Counted from the first letter of the stretch, positions 25,762 through 35,358 are shown. The stretch is 64,000 nt of DNA from CAWIJJ01 sp963836425 (GCA_963836425.1 CAWIJJ010000008.1:186001-250000), one strand, 5' to 3'. Program-made: numbers and translations. Notes: generated by a model not told the origin, from the letters alone.

Positions 25762-27426
25762 TCAGCGGCTGGTGATGGCCCCTTCCGAAGCGCTGGAGAC
25801 CAGCTTGCAGTACTTGGCCATGACACCGGTCGAATAACGGGGCGCGGGGGCTTTCCAGGCGGCGAGGCGGCGGGCGATCTCGGCGGCGGGCACTTCGAGA
25901 TCGAGCACGCCCCGGTTTGCGTCCACAGTGATGGCGTCACCTTCATGCACGGCGGCGATGGGGCCGCCGTTGAAAGCCTCGGGGGCCACGTGGGCGATCA
26001 TGAAACCGTGGGTGGCGCCGCTGAAACGGCCGTCAGTGACGAGCGCGACACTGTCGGAGAGTCCGGCGCCGACGATGGCACCGGTGACGCCCAGCATTTC
26101 CCGCATGCCGGGTCCGCCGCGCGGCCCTTCATAACGGATCACCACCACGTCTCCGGCGGCGATCGTACCCTGCATCACGGCCTCCATTGCGTCTTCCTCG
26201 CGCTCGAAGACGCGTGCCGGCCCGTGATGAACCTTCTTGTCGTGTCCGGCGAGCTTGATCACGCAGCCCTCGGGAGCAAGGCTGCCGCGGAGAATGGCGA
26301 TACCGCCGCGCGGTTTGAGCACCTTATCGAGCGGGCGGATCACTTCCTGCGCCGGGTTTTCGCGGGCGCCCGCGGCCTCTTCCGAAAAGGTCCGGCCCGT
26401 GATCGTGAGGGCGGAGCCATCCACGAAATTTCCGTCCACCAGGCGCTTGGCGATGACCGGGATGCCGCCGGCGGTGTCCACGTCGGCAGCCATGAAGCGG
26501 CCGCCCGGCTTGATGTCCACGAAGACGGGGGTGCGGGCGAGAATAGGCTCGAAGTCGTCGATGGTGAGGGGCAGCTCGGCTTCGCGCGCCATGGCCAGCA
26601 GGTGCAGCACGGCGTTGGTGGAGCCGGCTGTGGCGGCCACTCCGGCGATGGCATTATCGAAAGCTTTGCGGGTGCAGATGTCGCGCGGCAGGATATTGTT
26701 GCGCACGGCGTTCAGGACGATCTCGCCGCAGCGATAAGCTACCGCGTCCTTCCGCGGGTCCACCTGCGGCACGGCCGCGGTGCCCATGGGGGAAAGGCCG
26801 ATCAGTTCCATCACGGTAGCCATGGTGTTGGCTGTGAACTGACCGCCGCAGGCGCCGGCTCCGGGGCAGGCGTGGTCCTCAATATCGCGCAGTTCCTCGT
26901 CGGACATGCGTCCGCGGGCGTTCGCGCCCACTGCTTCGAACACATCCTGAATGGTGATGTCGTGGCCATTGTGCTTTCCGGGCATGATGGTTCCGCCGTA
27001 GAGGACGACGCCGGGAACGTTGAGCCGCAGCAGCGCCATGGCCGCGCCGGGTATGGTCTTATCGCAGGCGACCAGCGCCACGATGCCGTCGAACATGTGG
27101 CCGCGCACCAGCAGTTCGATCGAGTCGGCAATCACCTCGCGCGAAATGAGCGAGGTCTTCATACCCTCGGTGCCCATGGTGACGCCGTCGGAAATGGCGA
27201 TGGTGTTGAATTCCATCGGCGTGCCGCCGGCGGCGCGGATGCCCTCTTTGACCTTGACGGCAAGCTCCCGCAGGTTGTAATTGCAGGGCATGGTTTCGAT
27301 CCAGGTATTGGCGACGCCAATAATCGGCTTGGCGAGATCTTCGTCGGTGAAGCCGATGCCTTTCAACATGGCCCGCGCCGGCGCGCGGTCTCGTCCCTGG
27401 GTGATGGTATGGCTCTTCAAAGGCAT
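25762..27426 (-). CDS. ilvD: Dihydroxy-acid dehydratase
   Basis: 554 residues. Catalyses dehydration of 2,3-dihydroxy-3-methyl acids in isoleucine, valine and pantothenate synthesis, using an Fe-S cluster. The start (MPLKSHTITQGRDRAPARAML) is the ATG at 27426; the longer open frame upstream runs over the next gene and is not coding. Conserved Fe-S cysteine regions TMPCNYNL, VACDKTIPG and CPGAGACGGQFTANTMA are present, as are RGGPGMREM and TDGRFSGATHG. Length is normal. It lies 21 bases downstream of the LolA-like gene on the same strand and ends at the shared terminator. Confidence 0.96.
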   Translation of the reverse strand: MPLKSHTITQGRDRAPARAMLKGIGFTDEDLAKPIIGVANTWIETMPCNYNLRELAVKVKEGIRAAGGTPMEFNTIAISDGVTMGTEGMKTSLISREVIADSIELLVRGHMFDGIVALVACDKTIPGAAMALLRLNVPGVVLYGGTIMPGKHNGHDITIQDVFEAVGANARGRMSDEELRDIEDHACPGAGACGGQFTANTMATVMELIGLSPMGTAAVPQVDPRKDAVAYRCGEIVLNAVRNNILPRDICTRKAFDNAIAGVAATAGSTNAVLHLLAMAREAELPLTIDDFEPILARTPVFVDIKPGGRFMAADVDTAGGIPVIAKRLVDGNFVDGSALTITGRTFSEEAAGARENPAQEVIRPLDKVLKPRGGIAILRGSLAPEGCVIKLAGHDKKVHHGPARVFEREEDAMEAVMQGTIAAGDVVVIRYEGPRGGPGMREMLGVTGAIVGAGLSDSVALVTDGRFSGATHGFMIAHVAPEAFNGGPIAAVHEGDAITVDANRGVLDLEVPAAEIARRLAAWKAPAPRYSTGVMAKYCKLVSSASEGAITSR

Positions 27427-27446
27427 AGGAAACTTACAGTGTACTC

Positions 27447-28196
27447 TTACTGGAGATTGCGGAGCGCCTGCACGGTGAATTCCTCGTCTTTGAGGGGCAG
27501 GTTGTACTCGAGCTTCTCGATGCGGAGCACGGTGCGGCTGTTGCGGCGGAGGTCGGTCATTTCGAGCGTGCGCGGCGTCCAGATGCCCTGCACGTTCTGG
27601 ATATCGGTCTGGTGCAGGCGGCGTACGAGCTGGTCTTTGATGTAGTTGTCGAACCTGGCCGGCACGTAGTTGTCTTTCCGGATCCAGAGCCGGGTCAGGG
27701 TGTACTGCGACGATTTGGACTGGCGCGGCCGCGACTCGATGCGCCAGCAGGCAGCGCCGTCGATGGCCTCTTCGCCGGTGAGCTTGTAATCGTACTGATC
27801 CACGTCGCGCTCTTCGAGGTCCTCGAAGCTGAAGTCGGTGCCGAAGAAACGGGTGGAGCGATCCTGGAGAGCGATGCGCCGCTCGCGACCGATGGCCGGG
27901 GTCCACATCCACTGGTCCGAGGCGCGGTCCGGGTGGTTGACTACCAGGAGGGCGACGCCTTTCACTTCGGCGGGAGCGGTGAACAAGATGATGGTTTTGC
28001 TGTTGCCGTAAGATCCGAGGCGGCGCGACACCCAGGATTTAGTGGACACCTTGGCATTGGCGCCGATGACTTCGAGCACGCCCTCGTAGCGCTGCGAATT
28101 CGAGCGGCCGCGTTTTTGCGATTCTTCCACGATCTGGCGGGCGTCCTGCGCGACCAGCGGGACGGCCAGAAATGCGGCCAGGAGGAGCCTATTCAT
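27447..28196 (-). CDS. Outer-membrane lipoprotein-sorting (LolA-like) protein
   Basis: 249 residues with a signal peptide (MNRLLLAAFLAVPLVAQ). The mature part has the LolA/LppX-like open beta-barrel pattern: ARQIVEESQKRGR, DQWMWTPAIGRERRI, FFGTDFSFEDLE, and an outer-membrane-lipoprotein-sorting style C-terminal half (IRKDNYVPARFDNYIKD). Such proteins carry lipids or lipoproteins across the periplasm. The start ATG at 28196 overlaps the permease stop, so ATPase, permease and carrier form one operon, consistent with lipid or lipoprotein export. Confidence 0.8.
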   Translation of the reverse strand: MNRLLLAAFLAVPLVAQDARQIVEESQKRGRSNSQRYEGVLEVIGANAKVSTKSWVSRRLGSYGNSKTIILFTAPAEVKGVALLVVNHPDRASDQWMWTPAIGRERRIALQDRSTRFFGTDFSFEDLEERDVDQYDYKLTGEEAIDGAACWRIESRPRQSKSSQYTLTRLWIRKDNYVPARFDNYIKDQLVRRLHQTDIQNVQGIWTPRTLEMTDLRRNSRTVLRIEKLEYNLPLKDEEFTVQALRNLQ

Positions 28197-30738
28197 ATTC
28201 AAGAGCCTCGACGAGAGAAGTGCGCACGGCGGTTTCGCCGGGAAGGATGGCGGAGGCGAAGGCGGCGCCGAGGATGACAGGGATGAGCAGGGCCACCACC
28301 CCGTAGGGGAACCGGTAATCGAGAACCATACCGGTGAGATCGTTGCGAATGGCCTGGAGTTCGTAGAAAAGGTTGAGCGCGCCCACGCCGATGCCGAGCA
28401 CGAGTCCGATGATTCCGATGGCGACCGCCTCCAGCCAGATGGTGTGGCGGATCTGACGCCGGAAGCCGCCGACGGCGCGCAGGATGCCGAGTTCGCGGCG
28501 CCGGTCGGCGATGGAGACGGTGAGGGTGTTGACGATGCCGAGCACCGCCACCAGCACGGCCACGATGACCTGGATGTACGTCATGCCGAGCCACTGGTTA
28601 CTGACGTCCATCACGAACTTGCGGGCCTCGCGGTTGAGCATGACGAACATCCTTCGCCCTTTGCCCACGCGTTCGAGGATCTGCGCGCGCATGGCCTCGG
28701 GATCGACTCCCTGATTGAGGTATACGCGGAAGACGTCCACGGTATCGTCCTGGTAGGTGCGCACGAAAACATCGCGGTCGAGATAGATCGATCCGAGCTG
28801 ATTCGAATAGTCCCGAATGATGCCCACGACGGGAAGGCGGAGCGTGCCGCCGGGTGCGTCGAGTTCGACCATGTCGCCTTTGTGCAGGTTCTCCATGCGG
28901 CCGAGCATTTCGGCGATGACCAGTCCCCGGCCGGCGGAGGTCTCGCGATACATCCGGTCGCTGTCGCCGTCCAGGTCGTGCAGGACGCGGTGGCGGGCGT
29001 GGGCCATATCTACACCGACGATCATGACGGGTTTACCGTGATACTGAACGCGAATGGTGCGCACGGATTGTATTTCGCGGATGCCCGGCAGGCTTTCGAG
29101 CTCACGTCCGATGCCGGGCTGAAAGTGGAAATCGCGCTGCGAGAGGGTCTCGGTGGCGGTGACGAACAGATCCGGATCGAGGGTGTGGGTGATCCAATCG
29201 TCGATGGACTCGAGGCTGGCGGCGGCGATTCCGCCGTGGCCCATGACCAGCGCCAGGGATAGCATCAACGCGGCCACGGTGGCGGAAGTGCGGCGGGGCG
29301 CCTGAATGAGACTGTCGGCGGCGAGCGATCCTTCGACGGGCCGCAGCCAGCGTAAAGGATAGCGGAGCAGGCGCGCGATTTCGAGGGAGAGAAACGGCGT
29401 CAGGAGCAGTGCGGCCAGAATGGTGAGCAGGTATCCGAGGTAGAAGGCCGGACGGTAGGCACTGAAAACCAGGCACAGGAGGGCGACGGCGATGAAAGCC
29501 AGCGCGGCGATTCGGCGCAAGCGGTTCTCACCCGCGCCGATCACCTGGTATTTCCCCTTTTGGAGCGCCTGGACGGGTTCGACGCGCGAGGCGTTGCGCG
29601 CCGGAATCCACGCGGCGAACATGCTGGTCAGAATCCCCACCAGGAGCGCACCGGCGAGAAACCAGGGGTCGATCACGACTGCTTTTGCGTTTTGGGGCAC
29701 GCCGAAAATCGAATCCATCAACTGCCCGGTCATGCCGGTGAGGCTGCGGGAGAACGCAAGTCCGACGCCCACCCCGATCGCGGAGCCGATCAGCCCGGCC
29801 AGCGCGCTTTCCCCCAGAAACAGGGCGCGGATCTGCGCGCGCGTGGCGCCGAGCGCGCGCAGGATTCCGATTTCCGAGCGGCGCTGCGTGACGGCGATGG
29901 AAAACGCGTTGTAGATGATGAACATGCCGATGAACAGCGCGAACATGCTGGAGATGCTCACGGCCAGGGTATAAACGCCGAGCAGCGATTCGAACTGCTT
30001 GCCGCGGCCGGAAGGCGGTTCCACGCGGAATCCCGGTCCGAGGGCCTTTTGAAGCGCCGCCATGCCCTTCTCGAGGGGCACGCCTTCCCTGAGTCCGATG
30101 TCGATGCGATCGAAGCGCCGGCCGCGGCCGAAGATCATCTGCGCGGCGTAGATATCCATGATGGCCAGATTGCCCCCGAAGGCGCTGGCCATGCCGCCGG
30201 CTTTGAGGATGCCGCGCACGGTGAAATTCTTGCGGCCTTCCATGGTGTCGAGCGAGATGGTAGTGCCGGTGTGCAACCGGTTGCGGTCAGCGAACTCGCG
30301 GGTCAGGATGATGGAATCGGGCTGGGCGAGGAACACCAGCGGATCGTCGATGACCTCCTCGTCGGCGCTGTCCATGTCGTAATCGCGGAGGGCGCGGTCG
30401 CCGGTCAGGTCCACGGCGAGGATGAGGAGCTTGCCTTGGCCGCGGAGGCCGGGATCGGCGGACGCTTCGATGACGGGCGCGGCGGCGCGGATTTCGGGCA
30501 CGGCCTGGACGCGCTCCAGCACCTCTTCGGGAAAGCCCGCGTCTCCGGCGGTGACCTGCAACTGGGCTTTGCCGGCGATCTTATCCACGGTGGAGCTGAA
30601 GGCCGTCAGCACGGACTGGTTGGCGGTCTTCATGCCCACGAGCAAAGCGACTCCGAGCACGATCCCGCAGGTGGTGAGCACGGAGCGCAGCAGGTGCTTG
30701 CGCAGATAGGGCCAACTGATGAGGCGCAGCAGGATCAC
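28189..30738 (-). CDS. ABC transporter permease, FtsX/LolCE-like duplicated form
   Basis: 849 residues, intact. N-terminal helix (LLRSVLTTCGIVLGVALLVG), a large periplasmic MacB-type domain, then two sets of FtsX helices: one with SEIGILRALGATRAQIRALFLGE, the other at the C-terminus with RRELGILRAVGGFRRQIRHTIWLE. The duplicated layout (two FtsX modules in one chain) is common in export of lipids, lipoproteins or peptides. Its start overlaps the ATPase stop by four bases. Confidence 0.88.
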   Translation of the reverse strand: MILLRLISWPYLRKHLLRSVLTTCGIVLGVALLVGMKTANQSVLTAFSSTVDKIAGKAQLQVTAGDAGFPEEVLERVQAVPEIRAAAPVIEASADPGLRGQGKLLILAVDLTGDRALRDYDMDSADEEVIDDPLVFLAQPDSIILTREFADRNRLHTGTTISLDTMEGRKNFTVRGILKAGGMASAFGGNLAIMDIYAAQMIFGRGRRFDRIDIGLREGVPLEKGMAALQKALGPGFRVEPPSGRGKQFESLLGVYTLAVSISSMFALFIGMFIIYNAFSIAVTQRRSEIGILRALGATRAQIRALFLGESALAGLIGSAIGVGVGLAFSRSLTGMTGQLMDSIFGVPQNAKAVVIDPWFLAGALLVGILTSMFAAWIPARNASRVEPVQALQKGKYQVIGAGENRLRRIAALAFIAVALLCLVFSAYRPAFYLGYLLTILAALLLTPFLSLEIARLLRYPLRWLRPVEGSLAADSLIQAPRRTSATVAALMLSLALVMGHGGIAAASLESIDDWITHTLDPDLFVTATETLSQRDFHFQPGIGRELESLPGIREIQSVRTIRVQYHGKPVMIVGVDMAHARHRVLHDLDGDSDRMYRETSAGRGLVIAEMLGRMENLHKGDMVELDAPGGTLRLPVVGIIRDYSNQLGSIYLDRDVFVRTYQDDTVDVFRVYLNQGVDPEAMRAQILERVGKGRRMFVMLNREARKFVMDVSNQWLGMTYIQVIVAVLVAVLGIVNTLTVSIADRRRELGILRAVGGFRRQIRHTIWLEAVAIGIIGLVLGIGVGALNLFYELQAIRNDLTGMVLDYRFPYGVVALLIPVILGAAFASAILPGETAVRTSLVEALEYE

Positions 30739-31409
30739 CGGCGCAGGTCTCCGGCGATGCGGGCATCGCGCAGGGTCACGGTGCGCTCGCAGCTTTCGGC
30801 CACGCTGACATCGTGGGTAACGATCACCACGGTGGAATTGAGGCTCTTGTGCAGGTCATGAATGAGTTTGAGGATCTCGGCGCCGGTGCGGGAGTCGAGG
30901 TTGCCGGTAGGCTCGTCCGCGAGCAGCAGGGGAGGATAAAAGGCGAGGGCGCGGGCGATGGCGACACGCTGGCGCTCGCCGCCGGAGAGTTCGTCGGGGA
31001 GGTGGTCCACGCGGGAGCCGAGCTGCACCATGCCGAGCAACTCGCGGGCGCGCTTTTCGATTTCGCGGCGGCCGAGGCCTTTGAGGTGCAGGGGCAGCGC
31101 GACATTCTCGAGGCAGCTCAGGCTGGGGAGGAGGTTGAAGAACTGGAAGATGAAGCCGATCTTGTCGCGTCGCAGCCGGGTGAGTTCGTCGTCCGACAGA
31201 GCGCCGATGGGTTGGCCGTCCAGGCGGATTTCGCCTGAGCTGGGGCGGTCCAGGCCGCCGATGAGATTCAACAGTGTGGATTTGCCGGAGCCCGACGGGC
31301 CGACGATGGAGACCATCTCGCCGCGCGCGATGTCGAGGTCCACCGAATCGAGCGCAACGACCTGGCGCTTGCCGTCGTAATGTTTGGAAACCGCAGTGAG
31401 GGCGATCAT
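30735..31409 (-). CDS. ABC transporter ATPase, LolD-like
   Basis: 224 residues: Walker A GPSGSGKST, Q-loop FIFQFFNLLPSLSC, signature LSGGERQR, Walker B LLLADEPTGNLD, H-loop VTHD. First gene of the ATPase-permease-LolA operon. Only 29 bases separate its start from the divergent PduS-like gene, so the two promoters must overlap each other or the coding ends. Confidence 0.92.
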   Translation of the reverse strand: MIALTAVSKHYDGKRQVVALDSVDLDIARGEMVSIVGPSGSGKSTLLNLIGGLDRPSSGEIRLDGQPIGALSDDELTRLRRDKIGFIFQFFNLLPSLSCLENVALPLHLKGLGRREIEKRARELLGMVQLGSRVDHLPDELSGGERQRVAIARALAFYPPLLLADEPTGNLDSRTGAEILKLIHDLHKSLNSTVVIVTHDVSVAESCERTVTLRDARIAGDLRR

Positions 31410-31438
31410 CCCGATACCTCGATGATATCCTGAGTCAT

Positions 31439-32749
31439 ATGTTGAACGAGAGGTTGCGCGAATGCGGCGTCGTGGGAGCGGGGGGCGCCGGATTTCCCAC
31501 CTACGTGAAGGCCCAATCCCAGGTGGAGTTTTTGATCGCCAACGGGGCGGAATGCGAACCGCTGATCCACAAGGACGCGGAGCTGATGAAACATTTCCCC
31601 AAACCGATCTTGCAGGGCATGGAGTCCATGATGGACGCCACCCAGGCGAAGACGGGGAAATTCGGCATCAAGACCAAGAACGCGGAGTCGCTCGAGGCGC
31701 TGCAACATAATCTCACTTCGCAGCGGATCGAGTTCGTGATGCTGGGCGATTTCTACCCGTCGGGGGACGAGTACGAACTGGTCTACACGGCCACGGGACG
31801 CCTGATTCCGGCGGCCGGCATTCCGCTGAACGTGGGCTGTGTGGTGAACAACGTGGAAACGTTGTACAACGTGAACCTGGCGGAGCAGGGGACGCCGGTG
31901 ACGCAGAAATTTCTTTCGGTGTGCGGCGCGGTGAAGGAGCCGAAATCGTTCTGGGCGCCGGTGGGGACTCCGTTTCGCGACCTGATTGCACTGGCGGGCG
32001 GCGCGAGCGTGGATGACTTCGGAGTGTTTGTCAGCGGCATCATGATGGGCACGCTCACGTTCGATGTGGACGATGTGGTGACCAAGACGACGGGCGGCCT
32101 GATCGTGCTGCCGCGCGACCACTACCTGATGACGCGGCGCACGCGCACGCAGGCGGAGATGAACCAGATCGGAAAATCGGCGTGCGACCAGTGCAGCTAC
32201 TGTACCGAGTTCTGCCCCCGGTACCTGCTTGGCTACGAGGTGCAGCCGCACAAGGTGATGCGCAGCCTGGGCTTCACGCTGACCGGAGGAGACATCTGGA
32301 ACCAGTGGTCCGAGCTGTGCTGCGCGTGCGGCCTCTGCACCCTCTATGCCTGTCCGGAGGACCTCTATCCGAAGGAAGCGTGCGATGACGGCAAGCGGGA
32401 CCGCAAGGCGGCGGGCCTCAAATTCGTTCAGCAGAAGCCGGTGCAGGTGCACCCCATGAAGGAGTACCGGCGGGTGCCGCTCTCGCAGTTACGGCGGCGG
32501 CTGCAGGTCGAGGAGTACGAGCGGGAGACGCCGTTCGAGAACCTGGAATGCCGGCCGGCGAAGGTGCGGATCAAAATGAAGCAGCACGCCGGAGAGCCCG
32601 CGGCGCCGGTTGTGCAGGCGGGCAAGAAGGTCAGGAAGGGGCAGGTCGTGGGGCGCGTGGAAGAAGGGAAGCTGGGCGCGCACGTGCACGCGAGCATCGA
32701 CGGCAAGGTAACGGCAGTATCGCCCGACAGCGTGGAGATTACGGCATAG
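31439..32749 (+). CDS. PduS-like cobalamin reductase / RnfC-type SLBB Fe-S flavoprotein
   Basis: 436 residues. N-terminus MLNERLRECGVVGAGGAGFPTYVK is the RnfC/NuoF-like FMN-NADH domain with the glycine-rich motif; an SLBB domain follows (~residues 165-230). Two ferredoxin-like cysteine sets are present: C249-x2-C252-x2-C255-x3-C259 and C294/C295-x-C297-x2-C300-x4-C305, enough for two [4Fe-4S] clusters. The C-terminal ~80 residues look like a barrel-sandwich (lipoyl-like) domain. PduS moves electrons from NADH to cobalamin inside microcompartments. The BMC-T shell gene follows after two bases, supporting this assignment. Confidence 0.85.
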   Translation: MLNERLRECGVVGAGGAGFPTYVKAQSQVEFLIANGAECEPLIHKDAELMKHFPKPILQGMESMMDATQAKTGKFGIKTKNAESLEALQHNLTSQRIEFVMLGDFYPSGDEYELVYTATGRLIPAAGIPLNVGCVVNNVETLYNVNLAEQGTPVTQKFLSVCGAVKEPKSFWAPVGTPFRDLIALAGGASVDDFGVFVSGIMMGTLTFDVDDVVTKTTGGLIVLPRDHYLMTRRTRTQAEMNQIGKSACDQCSYCTEFCPRYLLGYEVQPHKVMRSLGFTLTGGDIWNQWSELCCACGLCTLYACPEDLYPKEACDDGKRDRKAAGLKFVQQKPVQVHPMKEYRRVPLSQLRRRLQVEEYERETPFENLECRPAKVRIKMKQHAGEPAAPVVQAGKKVRKGQVVGRVEEGKLGAHVHASIDGKVTAVSPDSVEITA

Positions 32750-32751
32750 CC

Positions 32752-33303
32752 ATGGCAAAAAATTCAATCGGACTGATCGAATTGACGAGCATTGCGGCGG
32801 GCTTTCTGTCCTGCGACGCGATGTTGAAGGCGTCGGATGTGGACCTGCTGCTCTCGCGGTCCATCTGCTCGGGCAAATACATGGTGATGGTGCGGGGCGA
32901 TGTTGCCGCGGTGCAGGCGTCGGTATCGGCGGGGATTCACGCGGGCAACTTCTCGGTGATCGATTCGTTCGTGATTGCGAACCTGCACGAAGCGGTCTTC
33001 CCGGCTATCGCAGGGGCGTCGAAGGTGGAAGAGTTGCAGGCGCTCGGGGTGGTGGAGTCGTTTTCAGTGGCGGCCCTGATCGAAGGGGCGGACGCCGCGG
33101 TGAAGGCGGCAAACGTGAAGCTGATCGAGATCCGGCTGGCGATGGCGCTGGGGGGAAAAGCGTTCGTCACGATGACCGGCGATGTGGCAGCGGTGCAGAG
33201 CGCCGTGGACAGCGGGGCGCAAGTGGTGGGGCAGAAGGGCATGCTGGTGAATAAGGTTGTGATCCCTTCCCCGCGGCCCGAACTGCTGAACGAAATGATC
33301 TAG
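32752..33303 (+). CDS. Tandem-BMC-domain shell protein, PduT-like, with Fe-S pore cysteine
   Basis: 183 residues consisting of two BMC domains (about 1-90 and 94-180; the second begins LGVVESFSVAALIEGADAA). Such BMC-T proteins form pseudohexameric trimers in microcompartment facets. Residue Cys39 in SRSICSGKY aligns with the PduT cysteine that holds a [4Fe-4S] cluster at the central pore (KTICPGKF in Salmonella/Citrobacter PduT), with Pro replaced by Ser. Together with the PduS-like gene it would pass electrons through the shell. No other shell, encapsulated enzyme or vertex gene is in the window. Confidence 0.9.
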   Translation: MAKNSIGLIELTSIAAGFLSCDAMLKASDVDLLLSRSICSGKYMVMVRGDVAAVQASVSAGIHAGNFSVIDSFVIANLHEAVFPAIAGASKVEELQALGVVESFSVAALIEGADAAVKAANVKLIEIRLAMALGGKAFVTMTGDVAAVQSAVDSGAQVVGQKGMLVNKVVIPSPRPELLNEMI

Positions 33304-33492
33304 TCTCATGTCACCGAGGCTCGCCGCGTAATTCGCGCCGCGGGCCGGCCGACAGCTCCGCTTTTCCTTCCCGGCGTGTCCACAATACGGCTGGACGAAG
33401 CGTTTCCTGATTGGAGGCAGGCCGGCCGCGCGGCATATTTAACGCGTTCCGGGCCTGAATATAGCAATAATGTGCGTGGAGGAGAGGCCGGC

Positions 33493-34044
33493 ATGAAGGA
33501 CGAGCGGCCGGAGTTCGAGCGGCTGATTGCGCCCATCGCGGATCGGATGATTCGCACGGTATGGCGCATCGTGAGAGATGCCGGCGACGCCGAAGACGCC
33601 TTCCAGGACGCTTTGTTGAACGTCTGGAAACGTTGGGACCGGATTCGGGGCCATCCGAATCCGCATGCGCTCGTGTTGCGCATCTGCATTCATTCGGCGC
33701 TGGACGTGGTGCGGCAGAGAAGCCGGCGGCAGAAGTCGATGGAGCCGCACGGCATACCGGAGGCGCTTGCGGACCAAGCGCCGTTGGCCGCCGAGCGTTT
33801 GGCGGGCGCGCAACAGGGCGCAGAGGTGATGCGCGCAATAGCGAGTCTTTCGAAGAATCAGGCGCAGGCAATTCTGCTGCACGCGGTGGATGAGATGCCC
33901 TACAACGATGTCGCGGCGCAAATGGGGTGCGCAGAGGCAACCGTGCGGAAACATGTGCTTCGGGCGCGCACCAAACTCCGGGCGCTGCTCGAACACCTGC
34001 TTCCGCGCTCGCAAAAAGAGGAGGGAATTCATGCAGAACAGTGA
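33493..34044 (+). CDS. ECF-type RNA polymerase sigma factor
   Basis: 183 residues from ATG 33493 (MKDERPEFERLIAPIADRM), which is preceded by a strong GGAGGAGAGG. Region 2 contains VWRIVRDAGDAEDAFQDALLNVWKRWDRI; region 4 contains LSKNQAQAILLHAVDEMPYNDVAAQMGCAEATVRKHVLRARTKL. The 39 codons upstream in the same frame are not conserved-looking. Its stop lies 14 bases inside the next gene, whose layout fits a membrane anti-sigma partner. The 189 bases before it hold no other feature I can name. Confidence 0.9.
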   Translation: MKDERPEFERLIAPIADRMIRTVWRIVRDAGDAEDAFQDALLNVWKRWDRIRGHPNPHALVLRICIHSALDVVRQRSRRQKSMEPHGIPEALADQAPLAAERLAGAQQGAEVMRAIASLSKNQAQAILLHAVDEMPYNDVAAQMGCAEATVRKHVLRARTKLRALLEHLLPRSQKEEGIHAEQ

Positions 34045-35292
34045 GACGGATCGCGAATTGGACGGCCTGATTCGGAGGAGTGCGCCGGACGACGTGCCCG
34101 CGCACGTGGAAGAGCGCCTGCGGCTGCGCGTTGACGGAGTTTCAGGCGAAGGTGGAACGGCGGCAGACGCGCGGTCCCTGGTGGCTTTTTGACTGGCGCG
34201 TGCGCTTGCCGGCCATGGCCGCGGCGGCTCTGGCATTGGTTGCGGCGGTGATGTTCCTGCCGCTGGGGTCCAACCAGGGGCGGGCGTACGCACAGGCTGC
34301 CGCGCAGTTCCGGGGGGCGCGGTCGGTGCAGTACAAGATCGTGCTGGCGCCGTTCACGGAGGTGGAGTTCAGTTATCTCGCGCCTCGGTTTCGACGCGTG
34401 AACTGCTCGTGGGGTATCGAAATTCGGACCGATGACACGGGCAGGCAGTTGGTGCTGCTGCACGGGATCCGGCAGTACATTGCGGAACCCGTCACCACCG
34501 AGACGCTCGGCAACGCGTTGGACCTGGTGGAGCAGTTGCGGGCGCTGCCGCTGGAGGCGGAAGCGGTGCTGGGTGAACAGGACGCGGGCGCAAAGCGACT
34601 GACCGGGTACAGGGTGCGGCGGCTAAGATCGGGAAGCACGATTGACAATTTGAAAGCAATCGATTTGTGGGTGGATCAGAAGACCGGAGATCCCGACCAC
34701 GTGGACATCACCATTCAGGAGCCGGGCAAACCGGAGTACAACATGCAAATCAAGGATATCCGGCTGGACGGCGCGGTCGACCCATCGCAGTTCTCGACGG
34801 TGCCTCCGGCCGGGTACACGGCTGTCAGCCAGGCGAAACCGAAAACCAGGGCTGAGTTACTGCCCGAGCTCAAGGAGGCCGCGGGCATTCACCGCCGTGG
34901 TGGTGCCGATGAAAGGGCCGTACTCGCTCAGCCGGGTTGTGGTGGAGGCGCTGGAGGCCCGACTCAAACAGAATGGCGTCATTCCGACGGGGCCTGCATT
35001 TGGGCGATTCGGTTCGGAGCAGGCTTGGGACGCCGGGTACCCCGTGCCGGAAGGCACCAGCGTCGAGGACCCGCTCAAGGTGGTAATCGTACCCGCGACG
35101 ACAGTGGTCTCGGCGGTTGCTCCCGGCGTCTGGGGAGAGGATTCCGCAGGCCGCTGGTCCGAAGTTCTGCAGTGGGTAACGGAACATGGTTACGTGCCCG
35201 CGGGGCCGCCGATGGAGTTCTGGCGGGGCGAAGACGGTCAGGCCGAATCGCAATCCACCGAGATGCGGATTGCGGTGCGGAAGGCGAACTGA
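34031..35292 (+). pseudogene. Putative membrane anti-sigma partner with C-terminal GyrI-like domain, two frameshifts
   Basis: Starts at ATG 34031 (MQNSETDRELDGLIRRSAPDD), overlapping the sigma gene by 14 bases. The first frame is lost at ~34129 where one surplus G occurs; the next frame continues TEFQAKVERRQTRGPWWLFDWRVR, a single membrane helix (LPAMAAAALALVAAVMFLP) and an extracytoplasmic LolA-like domain. At ~34893 it shifts again to AVVVPMKGPYSLSRVVVEALE..., a GyrI/AraC effector-binding-like domain ending at 35292. Corrected it would be about 420 residues. Position and topology suggest that it holds the sigma factor at the membrane and senses an outside signal; this is inference. Confidence 0.65.
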
Positions 35293-35325
35293 CAACCGGG
35301 CGGTTGTCTGGTGGCGAATGCTAAA

Positions 35326-35358
35326 AACACAAACGCCGGCGGGCCCAACCGCCGGCGT
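35326..35358 (-). terminator. Intrinsic terminator of the methyltransferase gene
   Basis: ACGCCGGCGG and CCGCCGGCGT (35333-35342 and 35349-35358) form a perfect 10-base stem with a 6-base loop. On the minus strand it is followed by TTGTGTTTTTAG, a U-rich tail. The stem begins at the stop codon of the gene ending at 35358. Confidence 0.75.

Noticed and set aside
25720..27645. 641-codon plus-strand frame antisense to ilvD
   Set aside because: His/Gly/Asp-rich shadow with no homology pattern; ilvD on the other strand is unmistakable.
29560..30861. 433-codon plus-strand frame over the FtsX permease
   Set aside because: Antisense shadow; the minus-strand permease has complete family motifs and operon overlaps.
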